From: Phycisphaerales bacterium
GTDB lineage: Bacteria > Planctomycetota > Phycisphaerae > Phycisphaerales > JAGLTS01
Assembly: GCA_023135165.1 (NCBI GenBank)
Contig: JAGLTS010000013.1
Span: 21,352-85,351 of the forward strand
Reading direction: 5' to 3'
DNA length: 64,000 bases
In this document: positions 11,083-19,826 of the stretch, one piece after another
How the letters are laid out: every line of letters starts with the position of its first letter
How positions within the stretch are numbered: position 1 is the first letter of the stretch
The notes under the pieces: generated by a model
Told to the model about the DNA's origin: nothing
Database searches by the model: none
What the model saw: only the letters and a program-made list of their open reading frames with translations
Position numbers and translations under genes: made by a program

Positions 11083-12504
11083 TCAGCCGATCAGGCTGAT
11101 GAGCCGGACGACCTGCGCGATGATGAACGTGACGAGAAGCGCGAGACCCAACGGCATCAGCGTGCCGAGCACCGTCCAGCGGATGCGCTTCGTCTCTTTC
11201 CAGATCGTGTAGATCGTCGTGGCGCATGGGTTGTGCAAGAGCGAGAAGAGCATCAGGTTCACTGCGGTGAGCAGCGTCCAACCATGTTTGTCGACGAACA
11301 AGGCTCGCCAATCGTCGGTCGAGGTAAGTTCCTCGGTCATCATGCTGTTGCCGAGGTAGAGCATGAGGATGGTCGGAACGACGATCTCGTTGGCGGGGAT
11401 GGCGATGACGTATGCGAGCAGGATCACGCCGTCCAAGCCGATCGCCCGACCGATGGGATCGAGCGCGCCGGTGCAATACTGCGCCAGGGATGTATCGCCG
11501 ATGGTGATGTTGGCGAGGAGCCAGATGATCGCGCCCGCGGGCGCTGCGCAGACGATCGCCCGCCAGAGAACAAAGAGGGTGCGGTCGATCAGCGATGTGT
11601 AGAGGATGCGGAGGATGCTCGGCCGACGGTATGGGGGCAGCTCGAGCGTGAAGGCGGACGGTTCACCCCGCAGGACCGTGCGTGAGAGGATCGCGGAGAT
11701 GACAAGCGTAGCGAGCACACCCAGCACGACGACCATTACGATTGAGCCGGCAGCAGCGACGGATGCGACGCCCGGCGGTGCGGACACGGCGACGAACACC
11801 GTCGCGAGCAGAATGAGCGTTGGCCAGCGACCGTTACATGGCACGAAGTTGTTGGTGAGGATCGCGATGAGGCGTTCGCGCGGCGAGTCAATCGTTCGGC
11901 ATGCGATGACGCCCGCTGCATTGCATCCGAAGCCCATGCTCATCGTGAGGACTTGTTTGCCGTGCGCCCCGGCCTTGCTGAAGAGCCGATCGAGGTTGAA
12001 GGCGACACGTGGCAGGTAGCCGAGGTCTTCGAGGATGGTGAACATTGGGAAGAAGATCGCCATGGGCGGGAGCATGACGGCGACGACCCACGCCAGTGCG
12101 CGGTACACGCCGTGCCAGACCAAGCCGGTCAACCATGACGGCGCGCCGAGCCGCTCAAAGGCCGCGCTGCACACATCCTCGATGTGGAATAGGCCCGTGG
12201 CGAGCAGTTCGGATGGGTAGTTCGCGCCGGTGATCGTGATCCAGAAGATGACGGCGAGCAGCACGAGCATGAGCGGCAGGCCGAAGGCGGGTGAGGTGAT
12301 AAACCGGTCGAACGTGTGATCCCAGTCGCGGGTTCGGCGGTCGGTCCGCGTAACGGCTCGGCCGGCGATTCGATGTGCATCGTCGTAGATGGCTTGGACG
12401 AGGTCGTCTCTGAAGCTGCCGTGCAGCGTGCTGCGCAGCGAGGCGGCGCGCGACAGGATCGCCTCAGCAGGCGTTACGGCGGGATCGCTTTGCTCGGGCG
12501 TCAC
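11083..12504 (-). CDS. feoB: FeoB membrane (permease) part encoded as a separate protein
   Basis: 473 residues, the Fe(II) transport membrane domain. Two Gate-type motifs are visible: TMSMGFGCNAAGVIACR with DSPRERLIAILTNNFVPCN, and the C-terminal segment with NEIVVPTILMLYL and FSLLHNPCATTIYTI. Ten or so hydrophobic helices span from about residue 65 to the end. I choose the GTG at 12504, whose GTGA overlaps the stop of the upstream G-protein gene; the frame is open further upstream but that sequence overlaps the G domain and lacks family features. The soluble G domain is in the neighbouring gene, so FeoB is split in two. Confidence 0.88.
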   Translation of the reverse strand: MTPEQSDPAVTPAEAILSRAASLRSTLHGSFRDDLVQAIYDDAHRIAGRAVTRTDRRTRDWDHTFDRFITSPAFGLPLMLVLLAVIFWITITGANYPSELLATGLFHIEDVCSAAFERLGAPSWLTGLVWHGVYRALAWVVAVMLPPMAIFFPMFTILEDLGYLPRVAFNLDRLFSKAGAHGKQVLTMSMGFGCNAAGVIACRTIDSPRERLIAILTNNFVPCNGRWPTLILLATVFVAVSAPPGVASVAAAGSIVMVVVLGVLATLVISAILSRTVLRGEPSAFTLELPPYRRPSILRILYTSLIDRTLFVLWRAIVCAAPAGAIIWLLANITIGDTSLAQYCTGALDPIGRAIGLDGVILLAYVIAIPANEIVVPTILMLYLGNSMMTEELTSTDDWRALFVDKHGWTLLTAVNLMLFSLLHNPCATTIYTIWKETKRIRWTVLGTLMPLGLALLVTFIIAQVVRLISLIG

Positions 12505-13319
12505 TGCGAAGGCTCCGCGCTGATTGTCAGCGACGTGTGACGGCCCGGCTCGGCCTGGCGCGCCGCGATGTCGGCGAGTTCGCCGCTGAGGAGCGCCTGC
12601 TGAACGTGGTGATCGCCGTCGAGCAGACGCACAGCCACCCATCGCGCGTTTGGAAGTCCGGGCACAGCCTGTTCGATGAGTGGAACAAGCTCCGATACAG
12701 CCCGCTGGAACGCACCGTCTCGCATGACGTGGTGCGGCGAAGTCCTGACTTCGCCTTGCACAATCCGATCGATCGTTTCGAGAAGCAGGGGCAGCCCCTC
12801 GCCTGTCCTCGCGCTTGTCGCCACGACAGGCACGCCGAGATCCGCTGCGAGGATATCCGTGTCAACGCGCAGTCCTTTCCGCCGCGCTTCGTCGATCAGG
12901 TTCACACACACGACGACCCGATCACTGATTTCGAGCACTTGCAGCACGAGGTTCAGATTCCGTTCCAGACACGTGGCATCCGTGATGACGACGGTGCAGT
13001 CCGGCTGACCGAAGAGGATGGAATCGCGCGCGATCTCTTCATCCTGTGCGGCGGAGAGCAGCGAGTATGTGCCCGGCAGATCGACGAGCTTGTAGCGTTT
13101 GCCCGCGAAGCTGTATCCGCCCTCAGCCCGGCTCACCGTCTTGCCCGGCCAGTTGCCGGTGTGTTGTCTCAGGCCTGTCAGGGCGTTGAAGACGCTGCTC
13201 TTGCCCGTATTGGGGTTGCCCGCGAGGACGATGATGTAATCAGCCTTGCCGACGTCCAGTCCCATTCGGGCGAGTCCCGCGGATGCCGGGCATGTCGAGC
13301 AGCGGGTGCGGTCAGCCAT
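12501..13319 (-). CDS. feoB: FeoB N-terminal GTP-binding protein encoded separately
   Basis: 272 residues, FeoB-type G domain. G1 GNPNTGKSS is at residues 34-42, G3 DLPG at 80-83, G4 NLID near 133-140 and G5 SARTGEGL, with the FeoB-typical TGLRQHTGNWPGKTV after G1. Residues 7-10 hold a CSTC motif ahead of the G domain, reminiscent of the cysteine-rich peptides associated with some Feo systems. The gene overlaps the upstream DtxR-FeoA gene by 8 bp and the permease gene by 4 bp, so the proteins are translationally coupled and likely assemble into one Fe(II) transporter. Confidence 0.92.
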   Translation of the reverse strand: MADRTRCSTCPASAGLARMGLDVGKADYIIVLAGNPNTGKSSVFNALTGLRQHTGNWPGKTVSRAEGGYSFAGKRYKLVDLPGTYSLLSAAQDEEIARDSILFGQPDCTVVITDATCLERNLNLVLQVLEISDRVVVCVNLIDEARRKGLRVDTDILAADLGVPVVATSARTGEGLPLLLETIDRIVQGEVRTSPHHVMRDGAFQRAVSELVPLIEQAVPGLPNARWVAVRLLDGDHHVQQALLSGELADIAARQAEPGRHTSLTISAEPSQ

Positions 13320-14274
13320 GGCGCTGCTCCGATGAGCCTGCGGGTCGAATCAACACGCGTTGGGCTTGATCGCGCCGCAGTGCGATGAGCGAGCCGCGCA
13401 CGCGGTACGCCGTCGGATCGCCGAGGAAACCGGTGTACTGCGATGTGACGACGGCGCCGGGTGTGAGGCCCAGGTCGAGCAATCGTCGTCGTGTGAAGCC
13501 GCGCAATGTATCGTCGAGTTCGTGGACGATCGCGTCTTGCCCCCGTTTGAGCGTGGTGAGCGGCGTGACGAACGGCAGCGTTGTGATGGGGGCTGCCGGC
13601 CCGACGAACACGTTGGCAGCGATGATCGGCGCGAGGGTGTACGTCTCGCGATCATCCGCGAAGACGATTCGCGCTGCGTCCGCTTCGATAACCTTGATGC
13701 GTTGGCCGGGGCGGAGACCCTCTGCTGCGAGTTGTGAGAAGACGGCGGCGGGTTCATCTTCGAGGTGAACGATCACGGCTGGCACGTCCGTGGGCCATTC
13801 GGTGAGGGGTTTCGAGGCGGGGTCGGGCAGTCGGCCGTCCGCTGTGGGGATCGGATCGCCGTGCGGGTCCGTCGTGGGATAGCCCATCGCGGCTTCGAGC
13901 GCCTGGATGTCGCGCGGCGTGCGGCGGTGCTCTCGGCGGTCGGCGACGGCGTGGATGCTCGTGAGCGGCATGCGCGCCTCATCCGCGAGGTATCGCTCCC
14001 ACAATCGGTGCGCGCGGATGACTTGCAGCGCCATGCGCGTGCCGTCGGGCGTCAGGCATACGCCGCCCGCTGTGGAGCGCAGCCAGCCCTGTGCTTCGAT
14101 GTGCTGACAGAGGCGAACGACAGCGCGCGACGGGATGCCGATGGCGCCGGCGAGTGAGTCGATCGTCGCGCGGTGTCCTCGCCATTCGCAAGCGTGCAGG
14201 TGCTTGAGCGCATCTTCGATGAGTACGCGCCGGCGGGCCTCTCGTATTCGCGACCACCAGGTGAGCGGACCCAT
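13312..14274 (-). CDS. DtxR-type metalloregulator fused to FeoA-like SH3 domains
   Basis: 320 residues. Order: N-terminal winged helix (residues about 10-65), DtxR-like dimerisation/metal region (HRLWERYLADEARMP and following, about 75-130), then two SH3-like FeoA domains at the C-terminus (about 150-225 and 228-315, the second with RRRLLDLGLTPGAVV, a FeoA hallmark). FeoA stimulates FeoB; here it seems to be part of a transcription-factor-like protein. Start ATG 14274 fits the winged-helix start; the longer frame overlaps mntR. Located between mntR and the feoB pair in a tightly packed operon. It could act as an Fe-sensing regulator, as a FeoB activator, or both (inference). Confidence 0.85.
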   Translation of the reverse strand: MGPLTWWSRIREARRRVLIEDALKHLHACEWRGHRATIDSLAGAIGIPSRAVVRLCQHIEAQGWLRSTAGGVCLTPDGTRMALQVIRAHRLWERYLADEARMPLTSIHAVADRREHRRTPRDIQALEAAMGYPTTDPHGDPIPTADGRLPDPASKPLTEWPTDVPAVIVHLEDEPAAVFSQLAAEGLRPGQRIKVIEADAARIVFADDRETYTLAPIIAANVFVGPAAPITTLPFVTPLTTLKRGQDAIVHELDDTLRGFTRRRLLDLGLTPGAVVTSQYTGFLGDPTAYRVRGSLIALRRDQAQRVLIRPAGSSEQRHG

Positions 14275-14278
14275 CGTA

Positions 14279-14707
14279 CTAGTCCTTTTCGGCGCGTTGG
14301 TCGATGAACCGGGCCATGCAGCGCAGCGTGGCTTGGCCGACGTGGTGCTCAATCCCCTCAGCGTCACGGTGGGCGTCTTCATCCGGGACGCCGATGGCCT
14401 GGAGGAATGCGTGGACAATGTCGTGTCGGCGCCTGCTCTGTGCGGCGAGTTTCTCACCGGCTGCGGTCAGCCGAATCGGTCGATGCGGCTGGGTTTGGAC
14501 CAGGTTCGCCTCCTGCAGTCGGGCGACGGTGCGCGTGACCGTGACGTGCGACACGCCCATGTGCGCAGCGAGATCCTTGACACGGCATTCACCTGTCTGG
14601 TGGAGGATGTCGGAGATCGCCTCGACGTAGTCCTCAGCCGTCTCGGTCATGTGGTCACGACGGACTTTCGCGAAGGCGGTTGTGGGTGTTGAGCGGGCGC
14701 GGTTCAT
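14279..14707 (-). CDS. mntR: MntR-like manganese-dependent transcriptional regulator
   Basis: 142 residues, DtxR superfamily without an SH3 domain, matching the short proteobacterial MntR type. It has TAEDYVEAISDI in the N-terminal helix, the recognition region VSHVTVTRTVARLQ, and the metal/dimerisation helix with DAEGIEHHVGQATL. It heads the operon mntR, dtxR-feoA, feoB (G), feoB (TM), with a 4-bp gap to the next gene. The promoter is overlapped by an MntR-box-like palindrome, so autoregulation and Mn/Fe control of the whole operon are likely. MntR is preferred over IdeR because of the length, the EGIEHHV motif and the operator. Confidence 0.88.
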   Translation of the reverse strand: MNRARSTPTTAFAKVRRDHMTETAEDYVEAISDILHQTGECRVKDLAAHMGVSHVTVTRTVARLQEANLVQTQPHRPIRLTAAGEKLAAQSRRRHDIVHAFLQAIGVPDEDAHRDAEGIEHHVGQATLRCMARFIDQRAEKD

Positions 14708-14743
14708 CAGTGATCCCTAAAGCCAATTCCGGAGTGATTTATG

Positions 14744-14772
14744 ATTGTAGCACAGGCTACATATCGGGACAA
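14744..14772 (-). promoter_or_regulatory. Sigma70-like promoter of the mntR-feo operon
   Basis: On the minus strand, -35 TTGTCC (14772-14767) and -10 TACAAT (14749-14744) are separated by exactly 17 bp. The -10 lies 37 bp upstream of the mntR start codon. The palindrome at 14746-14761 overlaps the -10 and the spacer, the expected geometry for repression. Confidence 0.7.
14746..14761. promoter_or_regulatory. MntR-box-like operator
   Basis: TGTAGC-ACAG-GCTACA, a perfect 6-bp inverted repeat with a 4-bp centre. Its core TAGCACAGGCTA differs at one base from the core TAGCAAAGGCTA of the Escherichia coli MntR box as I recall it. It overlaps the -10 element of the mntR operon, consistent with metal-dependent repression. 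Confidence 0.72.
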
Positions 14773-14961
14773 GTACGTCCTGCTGGAATCCGCACAGATG
14801 TCCCTTGAGATAGCATGATTGGCGTGATTCAGCCGTCTTGTGGCCTTCGGCGGCACGGAGATCCGGGATGGCGGCTTGACGAACGGGTATCTTGTGCTAC
14901 AAGGGGCGGCCCGGTGGAGGAATCGGACAGGGCAAGGCCCGGCGGGCAGGAGCAGACGCGA

Positions 14962-16719
14962 GTGACGGCAGATGAGTCTCGCACAGCCGATGGTCGGACG
15001 CACGCCGGCGTCCATACGGTCGCGCCGCTTCGGATCGCCGTGGCGTGCGATCGCAGATTCGGCCTGATCTGGCTGCTCACGATCATCCTCCTGGCGGCGC
15101 TCTTGCCGCTGCTGACCGTCGCGGTGGTGACCTACGACGACTCCCGCACGACGCGATGGCTGGAGGGGCTGTATCAACGCAAGACGCTCGCGGCTGAGCT
15201 TCGGGCGGATGACCCACAAGGGTGCATACTCATCCTCGGCGGGTCGAACGCACTCTTCGGGCTGGATGCGGAACTGATCGAACGAATGTTGGATCGGCCT
15301 GTCGTGAACATGGCGACACACGCCGGTATGGGATTGGAGTATCACACACTGCGCGCCCGGCGTCTTCTCGCGCCCGGCGACATCGTCCTGCTCTCGCCCG
15401 AGTATGAGATGCTCACCGCCAGCGACGCCATGATCGATGTCTGCTGGGAGTACATCATCACGCACGATGCGCGGTACTTCCGTGACATCGGCCTGCGGCG
15501 AAGCGCCAAGCTGCTGTACTCGGTCCCGATCGAGGAATACACCGGCTCGCTTGAGCGCTGGAGCAGACGCCTGCGCGGTCGGCACGCCGACTGGAAGGGC
15601 TACAACTTCCTTGAACTCAGCCCCAACGGTGACCTGCGACGATACTACGGCAAACGGAACTTCGAAGTGAAGCACCGATTCCTGGCGGAGAACTTCGAGA
15701 CGGTTGCGATGCGCCGGTTCCGTTCATTCGTACAGTGGGCGCACGACCATGATGTGACTGTGATGTTGACTTGGCCGAGCATTTGCAGGGATCCGGTGAC
15801 GATGTCGGAGCAGGCGAGGAGTCGGCAGCGCAACCTTGCGAAGCGGATGCGCGACATGGGCGTCGTGCTGCTCGATGAGCCGGAGCAGCGCATCTACCCG
15901 CGCGAGTTCTTCGCCGACACGCCTTATCACCTCACGCCGGCTGTGCGCAGGCTGCGCAGCGAATCGGTGGCTCGCGGATTGAGGTCGACGCTCGGCGAAA
16001 CTCCCGACTCAGATGATGAGGGCGGGCTGTTTGTGATGGCCGGTCCCAATCATGTGTTGACGCCGGGAAACGTGTTTGCAGACGATCAGGATGTGCGCAG
16101 CGTGCTTCTGGTTCGTGAGCCGGTCGACCATCCGGATGCGGTGACAGCGGAGGATGTGCGGGCGGCGCTTGACGCGGGCCGACCGGTTTTCTTCGACGAA
16201 CCCGCGGTTGAGCAGGTCTTCCGTAACGCCGGGCTCAGCGCCGAGGCTGTGGCTGCGGCGGATGTGTCGCTGTCCGATTTGATCGATCGGCATCAGAACC
16301 ACCTGTTCTTCCTGACGTTTGTGGGTGCGGACTCGTGGGACGGCGAAGGGGCGTCGAATCTGCCCGAGCCGTTCGCCTCGTTCGTGGCGGGTGAGGGATA
16401 TCGCGTGGCCTTGATCGGCACTGGGCGCGCCCGGTCGCACGACCGAATCGAGCGCAGTCCGGATGGCGCACGGATCGAGCGCAGGATGTACTACCGCCTC
16501 GGCACCGGCGACAGGTCGCCGCTGGATGTCGTGCTTCGTAGCGGGCCGGGCGACGAGGTGAGCGCACTGGTGCTGAACGGAATCGAATTGAGCGGGTCCA
16601 GAGCGGGGTTTCACATCGCAGTGCTCGACCCGGAGCTTGGGATCATTGTCGATCGCGCATTCTTTCCGAATGGTAAGCCGATCCGTGCGTGGAGGCTCAT
16701 GCGAGCAGTTGGTCAGTAG
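14962..16719 (+). CDS. SGNH-like membrane-anchored protein with ILEI-like C-terminal domain
   Basis: 585 residues from the GTG at 14962, which has AGGAG 9 nt upstream; an ATG at 14815 lacks a ribosome binding site. A membrane anchor at about 33-56 is followed by an SGNH/AlgX-DltD-like fold with LILGGSNALFG at 90-100 and the late DTPYHL motif at 319-324. The C-terminal 200 residues include an Interleukin-like EMT inducer (ILEI)-type segment: LVLNGIELSGSRAGFHIAVL (about 535-554) matches the strand that normally opens the domain. The segment that normally ends it (LFFLTFVGADSW) comes first, about 447-458. The gene is followed after 2 nt by an MBOAT, suggesting joint O-acylation of an exported polymer. 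Specific substrate unknown. Confidence 0.72.
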   Translation: MTADESRTADGRTHAGVHTVAPLRIAVACDRRFGLIWLLTIILLAALLPLLTVAVVTYDDSRTTRWLEGLYQRKTLAAELRADDPQGCILILGGSNALFGLDAELIERMLDRPVVNMATHAGMGLEYHTLRARRLLAPGDIVLLSPEYEMLTASDAMIDVCWEYIITHDARYFRDIGLRRSAKLLYSVPIEEYTGSLERWSRRLRGRHADWKGYNFLELSPNGDLRRYYGKRNFEVKHRFLAENFETVAMRRFRSFVQWAHDHDVTVMLTWPSICRDPVTMSEQARSRQRNLAKRMRDMGVVLLDEPEQRIYPREFFADTPYHLTPAVRRLRSESVARGLRSTLGETPDSDDEGGLFVMAGPNHVLTPGNVFADDQDVRSVLLVREPVDHPDAVTAEDVRAALDAGRPVFFDEPAVEQVFRNAGLSAEAVAAADVSLSDLIDRHQNHLFFLTFVGADSWDGEGASNLPEPFASFVAGEGYRVALIGTGRARSHDRIERSPDGARIERRMYYRLGTGDRSPLDVVLRSGPGDEVSALVLNGIELSGSRAGFHIAVLDPELGIIVDRAFFPNGKPIRAWRLMRAVGQ

Positions 16720-16721
16720 GC

Positions 16722-18143
16722 ATGCTGTTTATCAGTTTCCAGTTCGTGTTTGTGTTCCTGCCTACGGCGCTTGTGCTGTACTACGGATTGGGACGCCTCA
16801 AGAGCGATCAGCCGGCCAAGGCGAGCCTGGCGATCATGTCGCTCGTCTTCTATGCCTACTGGGATTGGCAATCCGGCTGGGAAACGAAGTATATCTTCCT
16901 GCTCCTCTCAAGCCTCGTCGTCAACTTCACGATCGGTACGCTGCTTGCGCGCCAACCCTCCAAGCCGCTGCTCGCGCTTGGGATCTCACTGAACCTCGGC
17001 GCGATCGCGTACTACAAGTACGCCGGTTTCCTGGTGGCGAACTACGCTGCCGTGACGGGCTGGGGCATACAGGTGCCGAGCATCGTTCTGCCGCTGGGCA
17101 TTTCGTTCTTCACGTTTCAGCAGATCGCGTTTCTTGTGGATGCGCATCGCGGTGAGGCGGAGGAGCTGAATCCGGTCCGCTACAGCCTGTTCGTGGCGTT
17201 CTTCCCGCAGCTCATCGCCGGGCCGATCGTGCATCACAAGGAGATGATGCCGCAGTTCGCAAAGCGTGATGTGTGCCGATGGAAGTCATCCGCGATTTAC
17301 GCAGGTCTTGCGGTCTTCACGATCGGGCTTGCGAAGAAGATCGTCATCGCTGACACGTGCGGGCCTTGGGCCGGGGCTGTGTTCGCGACGACGAGTGATC
17401 TGTCGATGATCGAGGCGTGGAGCGGGGCGCTCGCGTACACGATGCAGATCTACTTCGACTTCTCAGGCTACAGCGATATGGCGATCGGGCTGGGGATGAT
17501 GTTCGGCGTACGCATCCCGGAGAACTTCAACGCGCCGTACAAAGCCATCAGTATCATCGACTTCTGGCGGCGCTGGCACATGACGCTCTCGCGCTTTTTG
17601 CGCGATTACCTGTACATTCCGCTTGGGGGGAATCGGCGCGGCAAGTCCAGGCGGTATATGAACCTCATGCTCACGATGCTGCTCGGCGGACTCTGGCACG
17701 GGGCGAGTTGGACGTTTGTCATCTGGGGCGGGTACCACGGGCTGCTGCTTGTCGTCGTTCACGTCTGGCGGCGCTTCGGCCAACCAATGCCGATGTGGGT
17801 GGCGCGGACGATCACGTTCGTTGCGGTGGTTGCGGGATGGGTTGTCTTTCGAGCGACGAGCATGGGTCAGGCAGGTGAGATCCTGAAGTCAATGTGCGAT
17901 GTGTCAACGCTTCGTTTCAAGGATCTCTCGCTCATTCCCGGCGGCTGGTGGCAGGCGGGCTTGCTCGGCGCGCTGGTGGTGTTTGTGAACTTCGCCCCAA
18001 CGACGCGGTCGTGGACGGAAGGCCGAACGCTGCGGACGAGGCACGCGGTGCTGCTCGGCGCATTGTTCTTCCTGTGTCTACTCCTGATGCGCGACACGCA
18101 CCTGGCGAAACGCACAAGTGAGTTCATCTACTTCCAGTTCTAA
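16722..18143 (+). CDS. MBOAT family membrane-bound O-acyltransferase (AlgI/DltB-like)
   Basis: 473 residues, polytopic. Hallmarks: ISFFTFQQIAFLVD, FFPQLIAGPIVHHKEMMPQF, QIYFDFSGYSDMAIGLGMMF, NFNAPYKAISIIDFWRRWHM (first conserved His) and LLGGLWHGASWTFVIWGGYH (catalytic His). MBOAT proteins of this branch pass acyl groups across the membrane to polysaccharides such as alginate or teichoic acid. The ATG at 16722 follows the SGNH gene stop by 2 nt, so they form an operon and a likely enzyme pair. The frame is open upstream but overlaps the preceding gene. Confidence 0.92.
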   Translation: MLFISFQFVFVFLPTALVLYYGLGRLKSDQPAKASLAIMSLVFYAYWDWQSGWETKYIFLLLSSLVVNFTIGTLLARQPSKPLLALGISLNLGAIAYYKYAGFLVANYAAVTGWGIQVPSIVLPLGISFFTFQQIAFLVDAHRGEAEELNPVRYSLFVAFFPQLIAGPIVHHKEMMPQFAKRDVCRWKSSAIYAGLAVFTIGLAKKIVIADTCGPWAGAVFATTSDLSMIEAWSGALAYTMQIYFDFSGYSDMAIGLGMMFGVRIPENFNAPYKAISIIDFWRRWHMTLSRFLRDYLYIPLGGNRRGKSRRYMNLMLTMLLGGLWHGASWTFVIWGGYHGLLLVVVHVWRRFGQPMPMWVARTITFVAVVAGWVVFRATSMGQAGEILKSMCDVSTLRFKDLSLIPGGWWQAGLLGALVVFVNFAPTTRSWTEGRTLRTRHAVLLGALFFLCLLLMRDTHLAKRTSEFIYFQF

Positions 18144-18191
18144 CGGGGAAGATCGTCCGCGCGACGGCTCGCTGCGGAGGGGCGGACGAAA

Positions 18192-18280
18192 CGGACAGGG
18201 TGGGATTCGAACCCACGGTAGAGGTAACCCCCTACGCCGGTTTAGCAAACCGGTGCCTTCAGCCGCTCGGCCACCTGTCC
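18192..18280 (-). tRNA. tRNA-Ser (anticodon GCT)
   Basis: Minus-strand cloverleaf starting GGACAGGTGGCCGAGCGG. A perfect 7-bp acceptor stem (GGACAGG with CCTGTCC), anticodon loop TTGCTAA with anticodon GCT (AGC/AGU serine codons), a long class II variable arm (GTAGGGGGTTACCTCTAC), T loop GGTTCGAATCC and discriminator G. CCA is not encoded. Confidence 0.97.
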
Positions 18281-18371
18281 TGTTAGGGGCGGCGATTGTC
18301 GCAGATCGAACTGATTGGGTCAATTGCCAAGCAGGGCGGGTGAGCGTCCCGGCTGCTGGCTGTGCGGTGGG

Positions 18372-19826
18372 TTACGCAGCCTTGACGAGTTGCACATCCT
18401 TGGGCAACTGCATGATGCGCTCGATGAGCTGTGCGAACCAAGGTCGCAGGCCGTCGCAGTCGTCGATCCATTCGGTGCGCGCCAGATCATCCGCGAGATC
18501 CTGACGGACGTACCGGCGGACATCACGGTCGGCAGCGGCGAGCGCGAGCGTGACGGCGGCGGCGACTCGGCCGGCTGCTGCGGGGTCGTACTGCCGCGTC
18601 GCCTCAAGCTCCTCCTGCAACCAGCGTTCGAGCTGCGTCTCGCTGGGAATATGCTGCGTCCGAAGGAGCAGCGCAGCATCGACAAAGGCGCGGGTCGCCT
18701 CGTTGTACTGGCTGTCGAATACGAAGACAGCCCCTCGCTGGAGCATGGCGGCGGGTTCGTCGCGCAACCGATCGGTGGCGTCGGTGACGGCTCGGACCCA
18801 AGGCCCGATGTCGCCGGTCTGGCCGGTCAGGCCGAACCACGTCGTCACGAGTCGCGCGCAGGCAGTGTGGGCTGGGCCTGTTGCTTTACTGCGAAGGAGC
18901 GAGCCAATCGTGTGTGTGAGTTTCGCCGGTGCGTACGGCTGCCTCCCTGTGAAGAGGTCGTCGAGCGTCAGGCGATGTGGCGACCGGCTCAAAGCGGCGA
19001 GTGCGACCGCCAGATCGAATACTGCCCGGGCATGCGTTTGGTTCGCTAGATCGACGCCCGGCAGGATCGTCTCACCCGCATCGGCGCGAGGGGAAAAGAC
19101 ATGCATCATCGTCGCCGGAAGAGGCTGGCCGTAGTCGAGCAGCGCGCCGGGCTTGTGCTCAGCCTGCGCGGTGACGATGTAGATCGTGTGCTTGCGATCG
19201 GACGAATCGTCCATCGCGCCGATGTCGGCGAAGAGCGATGGGCTGAGCGACGGCTGCTCGGCGTGCACGTACGCATCCAGGCGGTCGGCGGCGATCACCT
19301 CCTGGGATGTGCGGTCGTCGCGCGGGTTGACATGGATGAATCGCACGTTGATGTCGCCGGGGAATCGGCTGGGCAGCGCGGCGAGGTCGATGCCTGCGAC
19401 GCCGATGCGCAACGGGCAGTCGGGGATGCAGCGCAGCGCCGTGCGGGCAAGTGAGCCGACCAAGCCGTCGCTGCGGTGGATGACCTGCTCGGCGAGGGCG
19501 CGCTTGGCTTGCCGCGGCGAGACGGGCGGTGCGGCGTGGTCGGTGCTGCGGCGGCGGCGTGAGTCTTCGATGGTGTCGAACAGGCGTTTTCGCAGCGCAA
19601 CGAGACGGAAGGCGGGCGTGATCGAAGGTCTTCCGCGAGCGTGCCAGAGGATGGCGATGCCGCCGGTCAGGGCGAGCCACAGACCGATCGGCGTTCCGAG
19701 AACCTTGGCGGTGAGCCAGGGCGTGCCGAGCAGTGAGGCTGCGATGAGGATCAGTCCCGCAGCGACGCTGTAGAGGCAGAGCGTCACCAGTGTCCCGTTG
19801 CTGTTCTTCCGCATGTTGGATTGCAT
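18372..19826 (-). CDS. Hypothetical membrane protein with two N-terminal helices
   Basis: 484 residues; I do not recognise the family. Near the N-terminus two hydrophobic helices (LYSVAAGLILIAASLLGTPW and VLGTPIGLWLALTGGIAILW) form a hairpin. The remainder is soluble and alpha/beta, with a segment IRVGVAGIDLAALP-like strand-helix start (LRIGVAGIDLAALPSRFPGD) and a helical C-terminal third. No catalytic motif is evident. The start is uncertain: ATGs at 19826 and 19814, or a longer frame to 19892; no clear ribosome binding site at any. It is transcribed divergently from the prenyltransferase, with about 300 bp between them. Confidence 0.7.
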   Translation of the reverse strand: MQSNMRKNSNGTLVTLCLYSVAAGLILIAASLLGTPWLTAKVLGTPIGLWLALTGGIAILWHARGRPSITPAFRLVALRKRLFDTIEDSRRRRSTDHAAPPVSPRQAKRALAEQVIHRSDGLVGSLARTALRCIPDCPLRIGVAGIDLAALPSRFPGDINVRFIHVNPRDDRTSQEVIAADRLDAYVHAEQPSLSPSLFADIGAMDDSSDRKHTIYIVTAQAEHKPGALLDYGQPLPATMMHVFSPRADAGETILPGVDLANQTHARAVFDLAVALAALSRSPHRLTLDDLFTGRQPYAPAKLTHTIGSLLRSKATGPAHTACARLVTTWFGLTGQTGDIGPWVRAVTDATDRLRDEPAAMLQRGAVFVFDSQYNEATRAFVDAALLLRTQHIPSETQLERWLQEELEATRQYDPAAAGRVAAAVTLALAAADRDVRRYVRQDLADDLARTEWIDDCDGLRPWFAQLIERIMQLPKDVQLVKAA

